DNA of 10,371 nt, taken from assembly GCA_018500005.2 (NCBI GenBank), contig JAHBAP020000344.1, positions 1 through 10,371 on the forward strand, given 5' to 3'. The notes beneath the pieces were generated by a model, which was not told the origin of the DNA, made no database searches, and saw only the letters and a program-made list of their open reading frames with translations. How positions within the stretch are numbered: position 1 is the stretch's first letter; every line of letters starts with the position of its first letter. Shown here one piece after another: positions 6,765 through 10,371 of this stretch. Source of the DNA: Mycobacterium sp. Its GTDB lineage: Bacteria; Actinomycetota; Actinomycetes; Mycobacteriales; Mycobacteriaceae. The translations under genes and the position numbers were made by a program.

Positions 6765-8156
6765 CTAGGTGATGACGCCGGTCAGCCCATATTCGGCCAG
6801 CACCTGCCCCGCAATGTCCCTGAGGTGCGACGCGGTGTTCTGCCCGCCGAGTTCGTAGGCTTCGACCGAGATCGAGATCTTGCCGTTGATCCGGCCGGAC
6901 ACCACCACGACCTGGCCGAGTGACCGTTGCATCTCCCCCAGCGTGACGTTCTTGTCGACGCCGCGAAGAAACATGTACTCGGCCGGTGTGCCGTCCACGA
7001 GGGCGGTGTCCGGCGGCAGGTCGCCGAGATTGGAGCAGGACACCGGAAGGTCCTCGGAGTAGGAGAACAACAGATCCGCCACTCCCTTTGCCGCCCCGCG
7101 CGGCAGGAAGGGAAGCAGTGGCAGTAGTTCCATGGTCGTGTCGGGCTCGCTCTTCGTCTTCTCCCGAGCCTCCCGCACCGCGTTGCGGGCCCCCGTCAGG
7201 TCGGTGAGGACCTCCTTCGGGTCGACGGTGGCACTGGCGAAGGCCATGGCCAGCGCCCGGTCGTCATCGAGACTCTCCCGCAGATTGATCGCGATCAACA
7301 GCGAGACATTCCCGTCTGGGCGGTGGCGTCCGAGGTGGTCGGCGATCCGGGCGGCGAACCCCCCTAGAAGCGAATAGCTGTTGCCGCCAAGGGATTGCGC
7401 CTTGGCGTCCCACTCGGCAACATCGACGAAGATCACGGTGGTGGGGACGAAGATGTGCGTTCCGTCGGGGTCGCCTGCACTGGCCTGCGCCGCTCGCGCC
7501 CGGGCGAATTCCGCCCGGTTGGCTCGGACCGTCTTGACGGCCTTGACGACCGTCCGCGCGGTCATCGGCAGATCACGCACGGCCCCGGCGAAGTCGGTGA
7601 GGATTCCCCGAAGTCGGGAACGGGACCCGGACCTCTCGTACCCGAAGTCGCGGATCTGGCCGGTGACCGCCTCGAATATCGCCATAACGCCGCCGATGCC
7701 GTCGCCGATACAGTGCGAGGCCACGATGCTGACCGCCGTCGATCCGTCGTCGAACGGTTGCACAGCAAAACAGAAGCCGGGGCCGTTCTGCGGGTCGATC
7801 GAAATGTCGGTCAATTCGTCTGCCCAGTCCAGCAATTCGTCGCGGGGCCGGGCGGCGTCGGCCATCCGCAACTGCGGCGCGGGACCGGCCGGTAGCACCC
7901 ACCGAGGGCGGCCGAAGGGCAGCGGTGACGGCTCGATGAGCCGGTTGGCGATCGAGGCACTGAAGTTGCGATGGAACCGCCTGATCCCGTCCTGATCGAC
8001 CGGGTGCTCGTAGATCCAGACGACCTGCACCAACTGGGCGCGTCCGGTCACCCGGAGAAGTTCGAAGGCGGTGTGGTCGAGAAACGCCAGCCTGTGGTCA
8101 CGCCCCTCGGTGCGGCGAAACAGTCCCTGCCGTTTCGCTCCGGATTCCGTCCGCAC
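6765..8156 (-). CDS. Condensation-type acyltransferase (Pap / WS-DGAT-like)
   Basis: A 463-residue cytoplasmic protein of the CoA-dependent acyltransferase superfamily. It probably transfers an acyl chain from CoA or a carrier protein to a hydroxyl of a lipid or sugar. The catalytic motif is SHCIGDGIGG, with H148 as general base and D152-G153 (HxxxDG). The N-terminal RLAFLDHTAFELL resembles the LSPLD-type start of WS/DGAT proteins. The C-terminal half contains LPVSCSNLGDLP (370-381), placed like the C-terminal structural motif of these families. No signal peptide or membrane helix is seen. It could be a polyketide-associated (Pap) protein or a wax ester/diacylglycerol acyltransferase-like enzyme. 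The mmpL-gap neighbours favour acylation of an exported envelope lipid, but the substrate is unknown. GTG 8156 is the only plausible start near the conserved region and has no Shine-Dalgarno. An in-frame TGA lies 3 nt upstream and ends a 9-codon ORF that begins at a likely leaderless ATG. Confidence 0.85.
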   Translation of the reverse strand: MRTESGAKRQGLFRRTEGRDHRLAFLDHTAFELLRVTGRAQLVQVVWIYEHPVDQDGIRRFHRNFSASIANRLIEPSPLPFGRPRWVLPAGPAPQLRMADAARPRDELLDWADELTDISIDPQNGPGFCFAVQPFDDGSTAVSIVASHCIGDGIGGVMAIFEAVTGQIRDFGYERSGSRSRLRGILTDFAGAVRDLPMTARTVVKAVKTVRANRAEFARARAAQASAGDPDGTHIFVPTTVIFVDVAEWDAKAQSLGGNSYSLLGGFAARIADHLGRHRPDGNVSLLIAINLRESLDDDRALAMAFASATVDPKEVLTDLTGARNAVREAREKTKSEPDTTMELLPLLPFLPRGAAKGVADLLFSYSEDLPVSCSNLGDLPPDTALVDGTPAEYMFLRGVDKNVTLGEMQRSLGQVVVVSGRINGKISISVEAYELGGQNTASHLRDIAGQVLAEYGLTGVIT

Positions 8157-8159
8157 CGA

Positions 8160-8189
8160 TCAACCGTTACGCGCCGCGGCAGTTTTCAT
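8160..8189 (-). CDS. Possible leaderless 9-codon upstream ORF (MKTAAARNG)
   Basis: ATG 8189 to TGA 8160-8162 encodes nine residues. The ATG lies exactly at +1 of a TACGTT -10 hexamer, so it would be the 5' end of the transcript. The stop is 3 nt before GTG 8156 of the acyltransferase and in the same frame, which suits termination-reinitiation coupling. It could instead be the old N-terminus of the acyltransferase cut off by a nonsense codon, or chance. No homology can be judged at this length. Confidence 0.35.
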   Translation of the reverse strand: MKTAAARNG

Positions 8190-8195
8190 GGGGCT

Positions 8196-8201
8196 AACGT
8201 A
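8196..8201 (-). promoter_or_regulatory. Putative -10 element for acyltransferase transcript (TACGTT)
   Basis: On the minus strand TACGTT fits TANNNT within the 62-nt gap between lipL and the acyltransferase. It places the transcription start at 8189, on the ATG of the 9-codon ORF. No clear -35 is visible. Read-through from lipL is also possible. Confidence 0.4.
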
Positions 8202-8218
8202 CTTGCCCGCCGACACCC

Positions 8219-9490
8219 TCAGCCCACCAGCCCGATGAGCGTGGGGGCATACGGCGACCCGAACTCGACGATCGGCGCGAAACCCCGCTTTCGAGCCGAG
8301 GCCGCCCCGCGGCGGACCAGGGTCGCGGTGCTGATGAACCCGGCCTGGTCGGTCACCACCAGTGGTGTCAGCAGCCGGTTGTGGACCAGCGAAATCGACA
8401 GCCCCTCCTCGGGAATCGCCCATCCGAATGAACCTGCGAGTCCGACATGCCCGAAGCCGGGCAACACACCGGGGATGGGCAGTCCGTGGAAGCCGAGGTG
8501 GAAGGCCAGCGGCATGATCAGGTTGCGGTCCGGACGCAGGTTTCGCCGGCCGGTGAGCATCGCGACCCGTTCGGCGGACAGGTATCGGCGGCCGTCGATC
8601 ATGCCGCCGTTGGCGATCGCTCCGTACATCCGGGCCCGCCCGCGGGCTGTGATCACCCCGTTCCCCGAGGGAAGTTCGGTGTCCAACAGCGGAACGTCGC
8701 GCTGGATAAGCCTCTTCGCGCCCGGGAAGTACATCGACCCGAACGCCGCGGACAGTTCGAGTCCGGCTACCGCCGGGGCGAGTGCGTTGAAGACCGGGTT
8801 AGGGATGTTCATCTGGGATCCGACAAACCTGGCGGCGTGGGTCGGTGCACCGACGGGTGGGCGGCCGAGATGAACACCATCGGTGTTGAGCGGCCTGGCC
8901 ACCTCGATCCGCATCAACTCGCGCATTCCCTTGCCGGTGACCGACCGGGCGAGACCGGACAGCAGCCATCCGTAGGTCAGTGCGTGGTACGCGGATTTCC
9001 CGAAGTGCCGGCCGACCGGGGCCGCGGCGATCCGCTCCTCCATGTGCCGGTGGTCGAGCAGTTCCCGCTTGCGAACCCCGTGCAGATGGGACAGTCCGGC
9101 CCGGTGGCGCATGACGTCGCGAACGGTGATCTCGGCTTTGCCGTTGGCGCCGAACTCGGTCCAGTATTCGGCGACCGGCGCGTCGTAGTCGATCAGACCC
9201 CGGTCGGCGAGGCGGTGGATGACCGTGGAGGCGACTCCCTTGGTAGCCGAGAACACCATCGGCGCGGTGTCGGCCTCCCAGTGCCGGCGACCGCGCCGGT
9301 CGGAGGTGCCTGTCCAGACGTCCACGACGGGTTCCCCGTCGAGATAAACCGAGAGTGCGCCGCCACCGAATCGGGGGTGCGGAAAGAGTGCGGCGAAACC
9401 GCGAACGGCGCAGGCGAAATTGACATCGGCAGCCCCCTGCACCCCGTGGGGCAGATCGAGGCTGCGACTTGCGGCTGTGGGCCGGATCAC
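8219..9490 (-). CDS. lipL: LipL-like serine esterase, beta-lactamase fold (family VIII)
   Basis: A 423-residue serine hydrolase of the class C beta-lactamase/DD-peptidase fold, expected to hydrolyse short- to medium-chain esters. The nucleophile motif SxxK is SATK (S81, K84), after a beta-strand with GGGALSVYLDGEPV. The second motif is YHALTYGW (168-175); Y168 is the likely catalytic tyrosine, as in mycobacterial Lip esterases of this fold. The third-motif region is GHVGLAGSFGWA (347-358). There is no clear signal peptide, so it is probably cytoplasmic or cell-associated. The same order, a MeaB-type GTPase followed by LipL, occurs in M. tuberculosis (Rv1496-Rv1497, from memory), which supports orthology. 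GTG 9490 has no good Shine-Dalgarno, but TAGATT lies at -12 to -7, predicting a leaderless mRNA. The gap to meaB is 53 nt, so partial read-through from meaB is also possible. Native substrate unknown. Confidence 0.88.
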   Translation of the reverse strand: MIRPTAASRSLDLPHGVQGAADVNFACAVRGFAALFPHPRFGGGALSVYLDGEPVVDVWTGTSDRRGRRHWEADTAPMVFSATKGVASTVIHRLADRGLIDYDAPVAEYWTEFGANGKAEITVRDVMRHRAGLSHLHGVRKRELLDHRHMEERIAAAPVGRHFGKSAYHALTYGWLLSGLARSVTGKGMRELMRIEVARPLNTDGVHLGRPPVGAPTHAARFVGSQMNIPNPVFNALAPAVAGLELSAAFGSMYFPGAKRLIQRDVPLLDTELPSGNGVITARGRARMYGAIANGGMIDGRRYLSAERVAMLTGRRNLRPDRNLIMPLAFHLGFHGLPIPGVLPGFGHVGLAGSFGWAIPEEGLSISLVHNRLLTPLVVTDQAGFISTATLVRRGAASARKRGFAPIVEFGSPYAPTLIGLVG

Positions 9491-9496
9491 ATAGCC

Positions 9497-9502
9497 AATC
9501 TA
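9497..9502 (-). promoter_or_regulatory. Putative -10 element for lipL (TAGATT), leaderless start
   Basis: TAGATT on the minus strand fits TANNNT and sits exactly at -12 to -7 from the lipL GTG at 9490. It lies in the 53-nt meaB-lipL gap and suggests that lipL has its own promoter in addition to any read-through from meaB. Confidence 0.5.
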
Positions 9503-9543
9503 CATTCTTGGCAAACGGCCGGACGGGAATCGTTGCCGAACTG

Positions 9544-10371
9544 TTAGCTTTCGCCCTCGGCGATGTCCAGGATGCGTTGGGCGGCAAGTGCGGGAGTGAT
9601 CTCGCCGTCACGAACCCTGCGCTCGATCTCCGTCCGGTTCGCCCGCACCTCGGGATGGTTGAGCACTCGGTCGAGAACCGCGTCGCGAACCATTGCCCAG
9701 GTCCAGTCCACCTGCTGGCTGCGCCGCCGGGCCTCGAACTCCCCGGCCTCGGCGAGGACCTCTCGGTGTCGGCAGACGGTGTCCCACAGTTCGGTGAGCC
9801 CGGTACCGTCTCGTGCGCTCATCGTCAGCACCGGCGGACGCCACAGCGTTTCGCGCGGATAGATCAGCCGGATCGCGGCAGCCAGTTCGCGGGCCGCAGC
9901 CTTGGCCTCGGTGGTGTGTTCGCCGTCGGCCTTGTTGACCACCACGATGTCGGCGAGCTCGAGCACGCCTTTCTTGATCCCCTGGAGTTCATCGCCGGTC
10001 CGGGCCAGAGTGAGGAAGACGAAGGTGTCGACCATGTTCGCCACGGCGACCTCGGACTGACCGACCCCGACCGTCTCCACCAGAATGACGTCGAATCCGG
10101 CCGCCTCGAGCAGGACGATGGTCTCCCTGGTCGCCCTGGCGACGCCGCCGAGGGTCCCGGACGTCGGCGAGGGGCGGATATAGGCGTCCGGGTGCACTGC
10201 CAGTCGGGCCATCCTGGTCTTGTCGCCGAGGATCGACCCTCCGGTGCGGGTGGACGACGGGTCGACGGCCAACACCGCTACCCGGTGACCGCGCTCGATC
10301 AAGTACATGCCGAGCGCCTCGATCGTTGTGGACTTGCCCACCCCCGGCACACCGGTGATTCCGACGTGCAT
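9544..10371 (-). CDS. meaB: MeaB/ArgK-type G3E GTPase, N-terminus cut by window edge
   Basis: P-loop GTPase that acts as a chaperone of adenosylcobalamin-dependent methylmalonyl-CoA mutase, protecting it and gating cofactor loading. Its pathway is propionyl-CoA/methylmalonyl-CoA metabolism in the cytoplasm. The 275 visible residues include Walker A GVPGVGKST (7-15), VDPSSTRTGGSILGDKTRM (37-54, switch region with the family's signature), ETVGVGQSE (99-107), and the guanine-specificity motif NKAD (146-149). A C-terminal helical dimerisation arm follows. The ATG at the very edge of the window is almost certainly internal, because family members of about 330 residues carry a helical N-terminal stretch before the P-loop. 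The true start lies outside. The mutase genes (mutA/mutB) lie just upstream in M. tuberculosis, but cannot be checked here. lipL follows on the same strand after 53 nt. Older annotations call this family 'LAO/AO transport system kinase', which is misleading. Confidence 0.94.
   Translation of the reverse strand: MHVGITGVPGVGKSTTIEALGMYLIERGHRVAVLAVDPSSTRTGGSILGDKTRMARLAVHPDAYIRPSPTSGTLGGVARATRETIVLLEAAGFDVILVETVGVGQSEVAVANMVDTFVFLTLARTGDELQGIKKGVLELADIVVVNKADGEHTTEAKAAARELAAAIRLIYPRETLWRPPVLTMSARDGTGLTELWDTVCRHREVLAEAGEFEARRRSQQVDWTWAMVRDAVLDRVLNHPEVRANRTEIERRVRDGEITPALAAQRILDIAEGES

Noticed and set aside
6740..6780. Possible bidirectional terminator between the convergent gap and acyltransferase genes
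   Set aside because: The stops are 12 nt apart and I find no stable GC hairpin with a U-tract there.
7381..9547. Plus-strand frames 7381-7995, 7971-8873 and 8447-9547
   Set aside because: Antisense to the acyltransferase and lipL, which carry catalytic motifs (SHCIGDG, SATK). No ribosome site or domain in the shadows.
1..10371. Mobile element, CRISPR array, tRNA/rRNA gene or phage attachment site
   Set aside because: No transposase-like frame, regular direct repeats or tRNA-like fold was seen. Genes are tightly packed with short gaps, and the only intergenic region over 300 nt (2580-2884) is explained by the T-box and divergent promoters.

Overview
The window looks like chromosomal DNA of a mycobacterium, probably a non-tuberculous Mycobacterium/Mycolicibacterium. 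The sequence is strongly GC-rich and GTG starts are common. Several gene families are mycobacterial hallmarks: an MmpL8-type lipid transporter, a GAP/Sap-like membrane protein, LipL, and an actinobacterial ileS T-box leader. No mobile element, tRNA, rRNA or CRISPR array was seen. The species cannot be named from the sequence alone.

Layout. (1) Positions 1-2579, minus strand: most of ileS, the eukaryote-like isoleucyl-tRNA synthetase, with its C-terminus beyond the left edge. (2) Positions 2580-2884: a divergent regulatory region. The minus strand carries a T-box riboswitch leader for ileS, with an ultrashort Stem I, an AUC specifier in its terminal loop, a UGGU bulge and a Shine-Dalgarno sequestrator. 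The plus strand carries the promoter of the next gene. (3) Positions 2885-6028, plus: an MmpL8-type RND transporter. (4) Positions 6057-6752, plus: a GAP/Sap-family (SfLAP) membrane protein, probably in the same operon. (5) Positions 6765-8156, minus: a condensation-type acyltransferase with an HxxxDG motif, convergent with the GAP gene. It is preceded by a possible leaderless 9-codon ORF. (6) Positions 8219-9490, minus: LipL, a serine hydrolase of the beta-lactamase/family VIII esterase fold. (7) Positions 9544-10371, minus: a MeaB/ArgK-type G3E GTPase whose N-terminus lies beyond the right edge.

How the genes may work together. MmpL, GAP/Sap-like protein and Pap/WS-DGAT-like acyltransferase are the partners that mycobacteria use to finish and export large acylated envelope lipids such as sulfolipid, glycopeptidolipids and lipooligosaccharides. 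No polyketide synthase or FadD gene is visible, so the cassette would have to act on a lipid core made elsewhere. As I remember the M. tuberculosis map, meaB-lipL (Rv1496-Rv1497) and ileS (Rv1536) flank the lipooligosaccharide-like cluster with mmpL12, pks5 and papA4. If that is right, this window shows the same interval holding only a three-gene export/acylation cassette.

Regulation. ileS is expected to be induced at the level of translation when uncharged tRNA-Ile accumulates. Three other starts (mmpL, the 9-codon ORF and lipL) each have a TANNNT hexamer at exactly -12 to -7 from the start codon, which predicts leaderless transcripts.
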